From the NCBI GenBank assembly GCA_020974905.1, contig CP087563.1, forward strand, positions 2,542,001 to 2,606,000: a stretch of DNA of 64,000 nt, written 5' to 3'. Shown piece by piece: positions 16,735 through 25,925 of this stretch. Made by a program: the position numbers and the translations under genes. The stretch comes from Planctomycetes bacterium syqfu. Its GTDB lineage: Bacteria > Planctomycetota > Phycisphaerae > Phycisphaerales > Phycisphaeraceae. The notes under the pieces were generated by a model. The model was not told the origin of the DNA, ran no database searches, and worked only from the letters and a program-made list of their open reading frames with translations. Numbering within the stretch: the first letter of the stretch is position 1; each line of letters opens with the position of its first letter.

Positions 16735-18849
16735 TTACCTGGTCCAAAACTGAACCATTCCTGCAGATCCAAACTCAGGAAGATCAACTGTAACATCATT
16801 CTTACGGTGTTTAACTGGCAGGTCAATGACAACTTCAGGATTCAAAACGCATGTATATGTTGCACGAATAAGATTCGAAGCTTCAGGAACGGACACAGTC
16901 ACTTTCACATTGGTATGTATTTCAACCGGGGGATTCAATACACTGTCATCACGGTCAAACAAATAGACGGTGTAGTGCCCATCATCATATTCAAAGATAT
17001 TGCCGTATAGTGGCTCTTCGATCTTTAAAGGTCGAGGTGTAAACACCCATCTCTTTCCAGCCATTGCTTCAAACAGTGGCCGATATGACGCAAAGGATTT
17101 TTCGCGCTCCTTACCTGGCCCCTTCATCGGTATCATCGAATCGATAAAACCGCCATACTGGAGTGCGTATTTATAATGCCTTTCAATGTCCCTGGGATTG
17201 GGAGGATCATTATCTTTACGCCATTGGGCTAACATGTATACAAATGGCTTATCAAGACACATAAATGATACCTGAGGCACACCGGGGTCTTTTTCAGGGA
17301 TTGTCCAGCCGGGTATCTCGGCGATCAAGGCATCACAGTAGCGTGAAATTTCCGGGAATTTTGGACCATTCGCCCATGTCCCTTTACCAGCAGGCTCCCA
17401 GACTGATGTTGCAAGATGACGTTGTATCCGCTCAATACCAATCGCATCATAATATGCTTTTTTGCCATTGATTACCGTCACACCATCGGAATGATTCCGG
17501 TCGTAAACACCATAACCATTGGCCATATCAATAAAGTAGCCGTCACAATCCGGAACACGTTCGAGCAATTTCTCCGCCTGATCGGTCATGTAATTTGCCC
17601 ACGGTTTGCCTGGTTCCATATGCATGATGTACATATTGTCGTTACCAAGGCTTTCTCCACCAACTTTACCGCGCCCCATGCGATTTTCGCTATTGATGAA
17701 AATCTGATCTCCAAACCGATCCTTAATCCCCGGCATATTCCGGCTACCATCGATATAGTTAAAATAAATAAAACTTCCTACACCATGATCTCGCATACGA
17801 CTAACTGTGTCGTTGATCTGGTTATATGTTGTTTGACGAATTGGATCATTCTTAAACTGTTCAAGCCTCTCCTTCTCAAGCATCAGAATGGTCCATGGTG
17901 TATCATCATCAACATCTGGCGCATATAGACCATAGTATGGGTTATAGAACATAATCTCACAATTTGTGATCATCATGTTATCCACCATACTGTTTAGCTG
18001 CTTTTCTGAGAATCCCAGAAAATACCACGCACACAAAAAATTACCTTCATGAGAACGAATGGCTTTATTCGCTGTTGTGAAATAAGGTCGATAATGTTTG
18101 TAAATCAAACCCATCCCCGGTCGCCAATCGCCGACATGCCCAAACAAATCAACACTGACATTTGCATCAATTCCATCCCCGGCTCCAATAAACTGGTTAC
18201 GAAATACAACACTTCGTGATGGCTTATTCTTATCATAGTCGATCGATAACAGAGGACGCATAACACCAAACGAAGCATTGAGAGTCAGACCAACGTCCTT
18301 CTGTTCATCTAAAATCGATGTCATTGGAAACTCGCCAATATAGTCAGCCCGATACCTAAGCTTGGGATAACCATCTGGATTGAGCTTGTTCGTATTAAAT
18401 GCACGGCGGTAATTCACATACAGATTTTCAAAAACAAACCTGACATCCAACCCTGTCAAGATCTCAGTCGGATTTTTGATACTTGCAGCCCACGTCACCA
18501 TTTCTTTCTTGATTGAGAAAATCAAATTAACTTTCCAATCCTTCTTTCCTAAAACTTCATAGGTAAAGTGATGCTGATCCAACTGCTTCTTGAATTCACT
18601 ATGAACTAGTTTGCCAAGCCGCAATTCTGTCACCTCCTCACCAGGCATATCGGTTTGTATCTCCAACCTAGCACCATTACACATTTCAATGAATTTGCCA
18701 GCTTGGTTTTTGACATAGATATTCAAAACTTTACCATGCTCTGCATCAAACCCCATATTGACATTACTGTTTTTGATCTGCACAATACTGCCAGCTGAAA
18801 CATATGGACAGAGCCACAGAACAACCAATAAAAACAAATACTTTTTCAT
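16735..18849 (-). CDS. Large secreted glycoside-hydrolase-like protein, family unassigned
   Basis: This is a 704-residue protein with a clear signal peptide (MKKYLFLLVVLWLCPYVSAG). The N-terminal ~280 residues look like a beta-sandwich (repeated short strands, FGVMRPLLSIDYDKN). The central part looks like a TIM barrel, with strand-like FIYFNYIDGS and CDGYFIDMANGYGVYD, the second carrying an acidic pair where clan-D enzymes such as GH31/GH36 place a catalytic Asp. The C-terminus is a small beta domain (YTVYLFDRDDSVLNPPVEIH). The layout suggests an exported glycosidase that opens the polymer later handled by GH32 and GH130. It follows the pseudopilin by 35 bases. The family is not certain. Confidence 0.6.
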   Translation of the reverse strand: MKKYLFLLVVLWLCPYVSAGSIVQIKNSNVNMGFDAEHGKVLNIYVKNQAGKFIEMCNGARLEIQTDMPGEEVTELRLGKLVHSEFKKQLDQHHFTYEVLGKKDWKVNLIFSIKKEMVTWAASIKNPTEILTGLDVRFVFENLYVNYRRAFNTNKLNPDGYPKLRYRADYIGEFPMTSILDEQKDVGLTLNASFGVMRPLLSIDYDKNKPSRSVVFRNQFIGAGDGIDANVSVDLFGHVGDWRPGMGLIYKHYRPYFTTANKAIRSHEGNFLCAWYFLGFSEKQLNSMVDNMMITNCEIMFYNPYYGLYAPDVDDDTPWTILMLEKERLEQFKNDPIRQTTYNQINDTVSRMRDHGVGSFIYFNYIDGSRNMPGIKDRFGDQIFINSENRMGRGKVGGESLGNDNMYIMHMEPGKPWANYMTDQAEKLLERVPDCDGYFIDMANGYGVYDRNHSDGVTVINGKKAYYDAIGIERIQRHLATSVWEPAGKGTWANGPKFPEISRYCDALIAEIPGWTIPEKDPGVPQVSFMCLDKPFVYMLAQWRKDNDPPNPRDIERHYKYALQYGGFIDSMIPMKGPGKEREKSFASYRPLFEAMAGKRWVFTPRPLKIEEPLYGNIFEYDDGHYTVYLFDRDDSVLNPPVEIHTNVKVTVSVPEASNLIRATYTCVLNPEVVIDLPVKHRKNDVTVDLPEFGSAGMVQFWTR

Positions 18850-18884
18850 TATTATCTTCCGTAAAACAAGAATATTGTCTATAT

Positions 18885-19535
18885 TCAGTCAAGACCTTCG
18901 CCCGCAATGAATGCCCAGTTGGCATCATAAATACCTGCCCCATAGTGATTGGTCATTTGCCAAACCTGTACATGGCTATCACCATACAAAGCATTCAGTG
19001 ATATAAACGGGAACGTTGCATATGTAGCTGAGCCAAGTGGCAAATTGCGATGATGCCAATCAAAATTCTCATGGATGATTGGCGTGATTATCGGATTTCG
19101 CAAACTCGACTGACGCAAATTGGACTCGCGTGCCAAGTAATATCTGAACCTGTAACTAACAAACTGATAGTTTTTATTGGCGTAGTTACCTCTGACAACC
19201 TTGTTGGTGTTTGTGTCTTTAGGACAATAGAAAATATCAGGATTGTCATCATCTCTAGATATACGACTTGGCCACGAACCCCATTGACGTGCACGATAAT
19301 CCTCATTAGTCGTAATGCCACTATGATGCAATAGAGGGGCTGGGTAAAATTCTTTATTTTCGTTGCAGTAAATTTCAACCTTAACACCAATCTGCTTGAG
19401 TTTAACCATACATTTCACTCTAGTCGCAGATTCTCTGGCAGATGCCAATGCTGGCAGTAAAATTGCAATCAAAAGAGACACAATTGATATTACAACCAGC
19501 AGTTCAATTAGCGTAAATGCTTTCTTCTTATTCAT
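18885..19535 (-). CDS. Prepilin-like protein (pseudopilin) of cassette 1
   Basis: This 216-residue protein starts [20 protein letters not shown]. It has a short basic leader, the prepilin-peptidase cleavage context before Phe, the conserved Glu at mature position 5 and a ~20-residue hydrophobic helix (SLLIAILLPALASARE). A strong Shine-Dalgarno (GGAGG) precedes the ATG. The C-terminal end (SLNALYGDSHVQVWQ) corresponds to the H-X9-D(G) motif of the other five copies, but the His is not obvious and DG is DS. Pseudopilins assemble on inner-membrane platforms of type II secretion or type IV pilus systems; the local role is unknown. It sits between its regulator and the secreted enzyme, as in all later cassettes. 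Confidence 0.9.
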   Translation of the reverse strand: MNKKKAFTLIELLVVISIVSLLIAILLPALASARESATRVKCMVKLKQIGVKVEIYCNENKEFYPAPLLHHSGITTNEDYRARQWGSWPSRISRDDDNPDIFYCPKDTNTNKVVRGNYANKNYQFVSYRFRYYLARESNLRQSSLRNPIITPIIHENFDWHHRNLPLGSATYATFPFISLNALYGDSHVQVWQMTNHYGAGIYDANWAFIAGEGLD

Positions 19536-19687
19536 ATCCTTACCTCCTATAACCCAAACTATCCCAATAGTTCAAGCCAATAGACAACCTTACAACAACA
19601 TGTCTAACACATTGCTTCATATTTGCCACACTTAACAACACAATTACTTATGTTCTACCGTTGAATCTCATCCTATTTCAAAAGAAA

Positions 19688-20809
19688 TCAGAGAGCACCA
19701 ACAATCTTTTTTCCATTCTTTTGCATCACTGTTGACTCACGCACAATCAACTCTGGCGCGATGACGGCCATTCTTTCCTGCACATCAATACCCTTGATCA
19801 ACTGAACAACCATACGGATCGCAGCCTCGGCAATGCTGACATCTGGCTGAAATACCGTCGTCAGGCTTGGCATCAGTAGACTTGCATAGGGCGCATCGTC
19901 AAAACCTGCAATAGCAATATCAGCGGGTATATCAATGCCTTTCTGCCTGCAAGCATCATATGCAGCCCTTGCAAAATGATCGTTTTCAGCAAATAGAGCT
20001 GTATACTGACCACCGGACTGATTTAGAAATGCATCAATCTTGTCAATGGCATACTGCATGTCATAATCAGCATTACCCACCGCGACGATGCGGCTTTCCA
20101 GATTCGATTGAGCCAGTGCCTTTTCATAGCCTGCTTGCCGATCATCAGATGCACTGGATGCAACGCCACGCAAGTATGCAATATTTTGATGACCGGCTTT
20201 GATCAAATGCGATGTGACCTCGTAGCCACCTTTTTGGTTATCAGCAATGACATAAGGCGTTTGCAACATTGGCAAGTAACGATCGATCAGCACAAAAGGC
20301 ATTTTCTCTGCCATAAGCTTGGCACAACTCACAAGCGTCTGTGAAGAATCACCTGAAACGGGAGACAGCAAGATGCCTGCAACATCGCGATCCAACAACA
20401 TCTCAATGGATTCTGTTTCTTTCTTGGGCTGGTTAGCTGATTGCTTGACAACAAGTGAATATCCCATTTCCCTGGCTAGCCGTTCAATGGCACCAAGAAC
20501 ACGACCGTTGTGATAATCAGCCGTGGCAGGAATAACCACACCAAGCAGTTGATTTGACTGCGCATCCGCACGACGTGACTTTTGCTGTTGAGCAACAAAC
20601 GAGCCCACCCCCTGCTTGGTCACAATCAGCTTTTGTTTTGCCAACTCCAGCAATGATCTACGAACTGTAATCGTACTGACTTGCCAGGTCTCACAAAGCT
20701 CTTTTTCAGAAGGCAATTTATCATCGATTTGCAGCTGGCCGCTTTGGATCTGCCCCGCAATCCCTTCGGCAATTTGTAAATATCGTGGTTTGTGAGTTGT
20801 TTCAGCCAT
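19688..20809 (-). CDS. GntR-type wHTH regulator with LacI-like sugar-binding domain
   Basis: Residues ~5-75 are a GntR winged helix (YLQIAEGIAGQIQSG, then KLPSEKELCETWQVSTITVR). Residues ~85-370 are a periplasmic-binding-protein-like effector domain (LLGVVIPATADYHNGRVLGA, then ALFAENDHFARAAYDA and IAGFDDAPYASLL). This is the AraR-like architecture that senses sugars. It is transcribed toward the pseudopilin and enzymes of cassette 1 and diverges from the GH130 gene, with a perfect 16-bp palindrome in the shared promoter region. It likely represses both directions until a released sugar binds. Confidence 0.92.
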   Translation of the reverse strand: MAETTHKPRYLQIAEGIAGQIQSGQLQIDDKLPSEKELCETWQVSTITVRRSLLELAKQKLIVTKQGVGSFVAQQQKSRRADAQSNQLLGVVIPATADYHNGRVLGAIERLAREMGYSLVVKQSANQPKKETESIEMLLDRDVAGILLSPVSGDSSQTLVSCAKLMAEKMPFVLIDRYLPMLQTPYVIADNQKGGYEVTSHLIKAGHQNIAYLRGVASSASDDRQAGYEKALAQSNLESRIVAVGNADYDMQYAIDKIDAFLNQSGGQYTALFAENDHFARAAYDACRQKGIDIPADIAIAGFDDAPYASLLMPSLTTVFQPDVSIAEAAIRMVVQLIKGIDVQERMAVIAPELIVRESTVMQKNGKKIVGAL

Positions 20810-20896
20810 ATAGCACCTTTACGAAAATAATATACTCCGTATAATAATTGTCAACAAATACACAGGATTTTACCCAAAATATTTCAAAACAGCGAT

Positions 20897-20912
20897 ACTT
20901 ATTATAATAAGT
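20897..20912. promoter_or_regulatory. Perfect 16-bp palindrome, candidate operator of the cassette 1 regulator
   Basis: ACTTATTATAATAAGT is self-complementary and lies in the divergent gap between the GntR regulator and the GH130 gene, 39 bases before the GH130 ATG. A looser related inverted pair (ATAC, then GTAT, within AATAATATACTCCGTATAAT) lies nearer the regulator at about 20827-20846. GntR proteins bind such dyads as dimers. The link to this regulator is by position only. Confidence 0.55.
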
Positions 20913-20950
20913 AATACCAGAATACCGCATCCTTCCATGGACACTTAATT

Positions 20951-22174
20951 ATGACACATCTTATCCAAGACACTCCCCACGCTGCCCTTAAACCTGTAGC
21001 CACCTCCCCATGGGTCAACACCATGGTCCTGAATCCTGCGATAGTGCGATTGCCTGGTTCAGATCGGATTCACATGCTATTTAGAGCGACCGGGGCAGGC
21101 ACGGATTTATACAGCGTTGGAAAGGTTGATCCGTATCCCATCTTCCTAGGCTATGCATTCAGTGATGATGAAGGCCAAACCTGGCAAGCAGATTTCTCGC
21201 GTCCAGCATTGGCTCCCCAACTTGCAAGTGAGCCAGAAGACTTGTGGATCACCAATGCCAATGGCGAGCGAGTCATCAATTATGCCAACGGCTGTATTGA
21301 AGATCCCAGACTTACTTTGATTGATGACAAGTTGTATCTGACGGCTGCCTGCCGCATGTTCCCACCCGGCCCGTACTGGGAGAATGATCAGCCATTACAA
21401 TGCACACCGTCATGGGCATTGACCGCTCACGAAACCTTTGGTGATGCAGCGACACAAAACCTCACGGTCAATGTTCTCTTTGAGGTCGATACACAAAAAT
21501 TGGCCCAACAAGATTACGATCATTGTTTTAGCTATGTTGGGCCGCTGACAGATCCCAATCGTGGAGACAACCGCGATGCGTTTCTCTTTCCCGAGAAACT
21601 GATGATCAACGGGCAATCCATGTATGTTTGTGTCCATCGCCCGCGCAACCCCTGGCATTACCCCGGTGGCAAACCTGGCCAATCACCAGCGATTTACCTA
21701 GCAGCGGCTCAAATATTTGAGGATCTGTCCAGTGATCAAGCTTTGCATATCCCACTTGCTCAAGGACTCCTCTTATGGGAAGGCAACCGTGTGGGTGGCA
21801 GCTTCCCGCCGATTCGTATTGCTGACGACCAATGGCTTCTGCCCTATCACGGCAAACAGAATGATGAAATCGGCTATACGCAGTCGTTCATGATTCTTGA
21901 GCAGGATCAAGACGGTTGGCCAAAACTCAAACATCGTTGCCCGGATCGCTTGCTCTATGCCACACAAGAGTGGCAACACTCCGATCGCTTTACCATCCCC
22001 TGCATCTTCACCTGTGGTGGTGTGATCACCAAAAACCAGCAGTTACTCATGAGCTACGGCGCAGCAGACCAAGTCATAAGTACCGCCAAAGTAGATCTCA
22101 ACGCACTCGTCAAACACATTCAACACTTTGATCAGCATGGGCAGAGCATCACCATGTGCAACACACTGCCATAA
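20951..22174 (+). CDS. GH130-like glycoside phosphorylase/hydrolase
   Basis: This 407-residue five-bladed propeller protein has no signal peptide. Family 130 hallmarks are NPAIVRLPGSDRIHMLFRA near the start, EDPRLTLIDDKLYLTAAC with the DPR triad region, RDAFLFPEKL, LPYHGKQ (phosphate-binding region in phosphorylases) and YGAADQVI near the C-terminus. GH130 enzymes mostly act on beta-mannosides, phosphorolytically or hydrolytically. Because FPEK and the YHG histidine are kept, a phosphorylase is possible. It diverges from the regulator and is the only plus-strand gene of cassette 1. Repeat copy A begins about 60 bases after its stop. Confidence 0.85.
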   Translation: MTHLIQDTPHAALKPVATSPWVNTMVLNPAIVRLPGSDRIHMLFRATGAGTDLYSVGKVDPYPIFLGYAFSDDEGQTWQADFSRPALAPQLASEPEDLWITNANGERVINYANGCIEDPRLTLIDDKLYLTAACRMFPPGPYWENDQPLQCTPSWALTAHETFGDAATQNLTVNVLFEVDTQKLAQQDYDHCFSYVGPLTDPNRGDNRDAFLFPEKLMINGQSMYVCVHRPRNPWHYPGGKPGQSPAIYLAAAQIFEDLSSDQALHIPLAQGLLLWEGNRVGGSFPPIRIADDQWLLPYHGKQNDEIGYTQSFMILEQDQDGWPKLKHRCPDRLLYATQEWQHSDRFTIPCIFTCGGVITKNQQLLMSYGAADQVISTAKVDLNALVKHIQHFDQHGQSITMCNTLP

Positions 22175-22235
22175 CCATCGACACATGTACGTTGAAAACC
22201 AGCGATAGCTAAAGACAGCTCATAGGATTACCAGA

Positions 22236-22470
22236 GCCAAATTCTGTGCCATAAAAACCGCCCGGTGCCAGAAATGGTGCCAAACGTCAGTCTGGGATAG
22301 GCGTTTGCTGTCAAGAATTGACAAAAGAAGACGGCCTCGAAAACCAACACAAATCTCCCTAACTCTCGCCCCGTGCGAAAAATAAACAACGGCTGACATT
22401 TGCTGTCAGTCGTCGTTAAAGAGCGGATGAGCGGATGAACGGACTCGAACCGTCGACACAATCACGTTGG
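22236..22470 (-). repeat. Cassette-border repeat, copy A
   Basis: This is a full-length but divergent copy. Reading the minus strand from the right: a tRNA-like 3' end with the T-loop GGTTCGAGTCC, an acceptor 3' strand resembling CACCCGC (here CATCCGC, with GAGCGGAT duplicated at 22422-22437), the hairpin at 22386-22416, a conserved spacer (CGGGGCGAGAGTTAGGG), a second small dyad (TTGACA/TGTCAA) and three GGCAC-type boxes toward 22240. It separates cassette 1 from cassette 2. The last codons and stop of the GH29 gene lie inside its right edge. Confidence 0.85.
22386..22416 (-). terminator. Hairpin of repeat copy A
   Basis: A stem of up to 13 bp with loop GCAAA, followed on the minus strand by TTTATTTTT, matches an intrinsic terminator for the GH29-lyase operon, whose stop is 46 bases upstream. 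The stem carries mismatches relative to other copies, so it may be weaker. Confidence 0.6.
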
Positions 22471-23757
22471 TAGAGCAGCTTCGACAACTGCTGCCTGGCC
22501 ATACAACCACGAAGCGTGGTCAATTTCATTGATGAGTGCGGGTTCTCGTTCAAAATCAAGCTGAATAACGCACATATCTGGATCAGCTGGAACCATTGGT
22601 AGACGACCGAGAACAATCCGACCATTGGATTTTTCGTTGATGTCTAATGATTGGCCAGTGGTTAAAAGTGTTGCTTTGATGGGGCGTGTCTCAAACAGGG
22701 GCAAAACCATTTCAGGCGCTGTCCAGCGATTGACATGAAGATATAGTGTGTTCCCTTTTTTTGTACAGGAACACTGGTTATAGAAAGTTTTTGAGAGTTC
22801 AAAACGTTCTGACCCATAAATAGCTTGTCCATGTATCTTAAGCCAATCTCCCATTCTCCGGAGTAATGCTGCATCTTCATCAACAATCCGACCTTGACCA
22901 TCGGGCCCAATGTTTAATAGATAATTACCTTCAGAGGAAGCAGCCATACTTAAATTTCGAATAAGCTGCGATGCCGTTTTACGCATGGGATTATGCCTGG
23001 AATAGCCCCACGCTGCTTCATCACCAATGGTCATGCATGACTCCCAGCCCCGCCCCGATTCGCTGGCTATGATCTGTTGCTCTGGTGTATCTAGGTCAGC
23101 AGGAATCTCCAGCCGATTGTTGACCAGAATATGCGGTTGGAGTTGATAGATTCGTTTGAGTAATTTTTTTGATTGCCAGAATTCTGCCATATCATACTTT
23201 TTGCGGCCGACGTCAATCCATGAACCATCAAACCAGAGTAAATCGATTTTGCCATACTCCGTCAACAGTTCTTCGACCATGGCATGCAAATCATTCACTA
23301 CTTTTGCTGCTGACTCCGGGTATAGTTCAGGTTCCCAGTAACCGGGCTCGCGCCAATCCTTGTTTGACAGGTATAAACCCACACGCAATCCATGTGCACG
23401 ACATGCCTGTACATATTCCCGGACAAAGTCTCTGCCTGCTGCAGTTTGTATTGAATTAAAGTCAGTTACATTGGTATCCCACAGACAGAACCCGTCATGA
23501 TGCCGTGTTGTTAAAACCGCGTACTTCATGCCAGCTTCAACAGCCAATCGAGCAACCGCATCCGCATCAAAGGCTTCACCTGTGAATTGATCCGCAAGCA
23601 GACGGTATTCATCCACGGGGATGCGTTCATGAAACATCACCCATTCACCACGCTCCAATAATGAATAAAGCCCCCAGTGGATAAATAAACCAAAGCGTGC
23701 TTGGTGGAACCATTGGATACGTTGTTGGTAACTAATCTTGGACATATTCATACTCAT
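22462..23757 (-). CDS. GH29 alpha-L-fucosidase (cytoplasmic)
   Basis: This 431-residue retaining fucosidase has the family's RFGLFIHWGLYSLL at the start, KYAVLTTRHHDGFCLW, and the nucleophile in LLWFDGSW (D177). NYLLNIGPDGQGRI marks the barrel end, followed by a beta-sandwich. There is no signal peptide, so it removes terminal fucose from imported oligosaccharides. It overlaps the upstream lyase gene by four bases (ATGA). The final codons CCA-ACG-TGA are shared with the tRNA-like edge of repeat copy A, so the repeat supplies the stop and the natural C-terminus may have been reshaped there. Confidence 0.95.
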   Translation of the reverse strand: MSMNMSKISYQQRIQWFHQARFGLFIHWGLYSLLERGEWVMFHERIPVDEYRLLADQFTGEAFDADAVARLAVEAGMKYAVLTTRHHDGFCLWDTNVTDFNSIQTAAGRDFVREYVQACRAHGLRVGLYLSNKDWREPGYWEPELYPESAAKVVNDLHAMVEELLTEYGKIDLLWFDGSWIDVGRKKYDMAEFWQSKKLLKRIYQLQPHILVNNRLEIPADLDTPEQQIIASESGRGWESCMTIGDEAAWGYSRHNPMRKTASQLIRNLSMAASSEGNYLLNIGPDGQGRIVDEDAALLRRMGDWLKIHGQAIYGSERFELSKTFYNQCSCTKKGNTLYLHVNRWTAPEMVLPLFETRPIKATLLTTGQSLDINEKSNGRIVLGRLPMVPADPDMCVIQLDFEREPALINEIDHASWLYGQAAVVEAALPT

Positions 23758-25901
23758 TGATTATCACAAGTAGAAGAAGATTCGATTGAATAAGTCGGCG
23801 TGCAGGATTGTCCTTGCGATATGGCCTTGTGATCCGACTCATTGATCGTTAATACATCTATGCCATTGGTTGTGTTGATTTGAAGCACGTGCTTGTCAAT
23901 CCCATCTTGATTGACGGTTTGAACATGCTGGACATAGGCGTTTTGACTTGATGGGTGCGCATCGATCACGGTGACCATGGCAAGGTCTTTGCCAGTTGCT
24001 GTAAAACACACACCATGGAGATGCTGCATTGCCATCCCGTCACCAATCTCCGGTCCCCCTGAAAAGTGATGCTTACCTTGTCCATGCCAAAGGTTGACCT
24101 GATTGGGAGATGGCGTATCGACACCCATGAAAAACAGATGTGCATGAGCATTTGGCGATTCGAAAGTCAATCGACCGGTGTTTAACAAATCGTGTTGTTC
24201 CAATCGACGGACCGTTGGCAACGGGCGATGCGTATGAAAAAGACGCTTGGTTCTCAGTGTCTGTTCCTGTACGGCCAATCTCGGACCCATACCCACAGGC
24301 TTACCGAAACTGTGATAAAGCCATTGGTATTGATGTTCGTTTTCGTCCAGAGACCACATGGTATCTCGGATAATCCAGTACCGTCGATCGACAAAGAGAA
24401 TGGTTCGTCGCATACGCGCGATGCCAGGAAAACATTCGGGGTGTCGCGTACACCAGTAACCAATTTCGGTCGCGGGGTCATGGAAGATTTCACGGCTTGG
24501 TAAATCTCCAAGACCACTGACTGCGGAGATCACCTGCAAGCGGTCATCGTGATTCATGTTTGCATAGAGACACTTGCCGGTGCATTGTTCCTGGTCCTGA
24601 TTGTCGACCAGCACCACGTTTTTATCGTGCGAGCGTTCACTGATCAATGGGTCGCAGATGATCGGTTCATCATTGCATGTCAATTCAAAATTGAGCTTAT
24701 CAAGTCCCCCGCCGTGCGATGATCCCTGAAATCCGTAGCGGAAATACATGCTGTTGGCATCGGCTTGCCATGAACTGCGCATGATGGAGACGCCTGCATG
24801 CTCTAAATGTGAATCCTTGTATTGTGGCTCCCGAGCATTATCCGGCTTGCGATAGCTGTAGAACTCCGCACCTTGAGGCCAATGACGGAACATGGGAACC
24901 CAAGGGCCTTCGTGCATACGATTGATGGCCCACCCCAATTCGGGCACGTTGTATTGCAGATAACCAAAGCAGGTGGTATCCCAGTGATTCACACGATCTT
25001 TCATGGTCCAAAGCCGGAGTTTACTGCCGGGGATCAAGCGATGCGGCCAACCTTCAAAAGCCGTTTTGAAACTCACGCCATCTTCGATATGTTCAAAGAA
25101 ATCTTTGCCTTCGACATTGCGAATAATCCTTGCAGCATAGTGCATCGCCGTAATCGCAGCTTCGGAGTAGGGACCGATTTCATAGTGACAGCCGTCATCA
25201 AGGATGGTTGAAATCAGACGTGGCATAAAGCCAACCGATCGCCTGCGTGTTGCCTGACCGCGTAAGTCATCTTCATCAAACAAGGACGAAAGATACGAAC
25301 CGCCGCATAACCATGCTGCACGGTTATTATCCATCTTTCGCATTTCCTGATGCAGCACACAAAGCTGGTGGAACTGAGCCATCATGGTTTCAAATTCAAC
25401 CGCGACATCCTCATCCAAATAGCCTTTGCCATAGATCACATCATAGAGATGCGCACAGCTAAACCAGAGCATCGGATCTTTGATATGGTTTTCTGAGAGT
25501 CCGCCCCAATTCTCACCGATGACCACATGGTCTGCATGCATCCCACACATTTTCTCGCGCCAGAGACTGGATCGAGAATGATAGTAGCGAATGATCTCCT
25601 TGAGAAAGCTTGCGATAAGTCGGCCGGTGTGATCGTCTTGATCCACGGTGTGACACATGGCTGCCTTGAGCGCGAGCATGTTGTCACCTTTATGGAAATC
25701 AAAGATGAAGTTGGAGAATCCAGTCAGGTTGATCGATTCGTAGGAATCAAGCAGGGTCAATTCGTCATAGGCTGCCAACTCCGTTCGATAGCGGTCGAGT
25801 TTTTGCTTCCAGAATGGCTGTTGGGCATTTTCCTGCAAACGGGGAAAATCGTCTGCGGTCATCCAAACGCAAGGATGTTTTATTTTTTGCCAGAGACTCA
25901 T
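23754..25901 (-). CDS. Heparinase II/III-like polysaccharide lyase family protein (cytoplasmic)
   Basis: This 715-residue protein has an N-terminal (alpha/alpha) toroid; repeated helices include MLALKAAMCHTVDQDDHTGR, and NNRAAWLCGG follows. The central and C-terminal beta-sandwich part is typical of heparinase II/III proteins. The motif SSHGGGLDKLNFEL corresponds to the family's H-x-H/G-x-D-x-L-x-F segment, and HAGVSIMRSSW precedes it. No signal peptide is seen, so it acts on imported oligouronides or is periplasmic by another route. Together with GH29 it suggests a substrate carrying both fucose and uronic acid. The uronate specificity cannot be read from sequence. Confidence 0.75.
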   Translation of the reverse strand: MSLWQKIKHPCVWMTADDFPRLQENAQQPFWKQKLDRYRTELAAYDELTLLDSYESINLTGFSNFIFDFHKGDNMLALKAAMCHTVDQDDHTGRLIASFLKEIIRYYHSRSSLWREKMCGMHADHVVIGENWGGLSENHIKDPMLWFSCAHLYDVIYGKGYLDEDVAVEFETMMAQFHQLCVLHQEMRKMDNNRAAWLCGGSYLSSLFDEDDLRGQATRRRSVGFMPRLISTILDDGCHYEIGPYSEAAITAMHYAARIIRNVEGKDFFEHIEDGVSFKTAFEGWPHRLIPGSKLRLWTMKDRVNHWDTTCFGYLQYNVPELGWAINRMHEGPWVPMFRHWPQGAEFYSYRKPDNAREPQYKDSHLEHAGVSIMRSSWQADANSMYFRYGFQGSSHGGGLDKLNFELTCNDEPIICDPLISERSHDKNVVLVDNQDQEQCTGKCLYANMNHDDRLQVISAVSGLGDLPSREIFHDPATEIGYWCTRHPECFPGIARMRRTILFVDRRYWIIRDTMWSLDENEHQYQWLYHSFGKPVGMGPRLAVQEQTLRTKRLFHTHRPLPTVRRLEQHDLLNTGRLTFESPNAHAHLFFMGVDTPSPNQVNLWHGQGKHHFSGGPEIGDGMAMQHLHGVCFTATGKDLAMVTVIDAHPSSQNAYVQHVQTVNQDGIDKHVLQINTTNGIDVLTINESDHKAISQGQSCTPTYSIESSSTCDNQ

Positions 25902-25925
25902 GGCTTGTTGTGATCCTGATGATGA

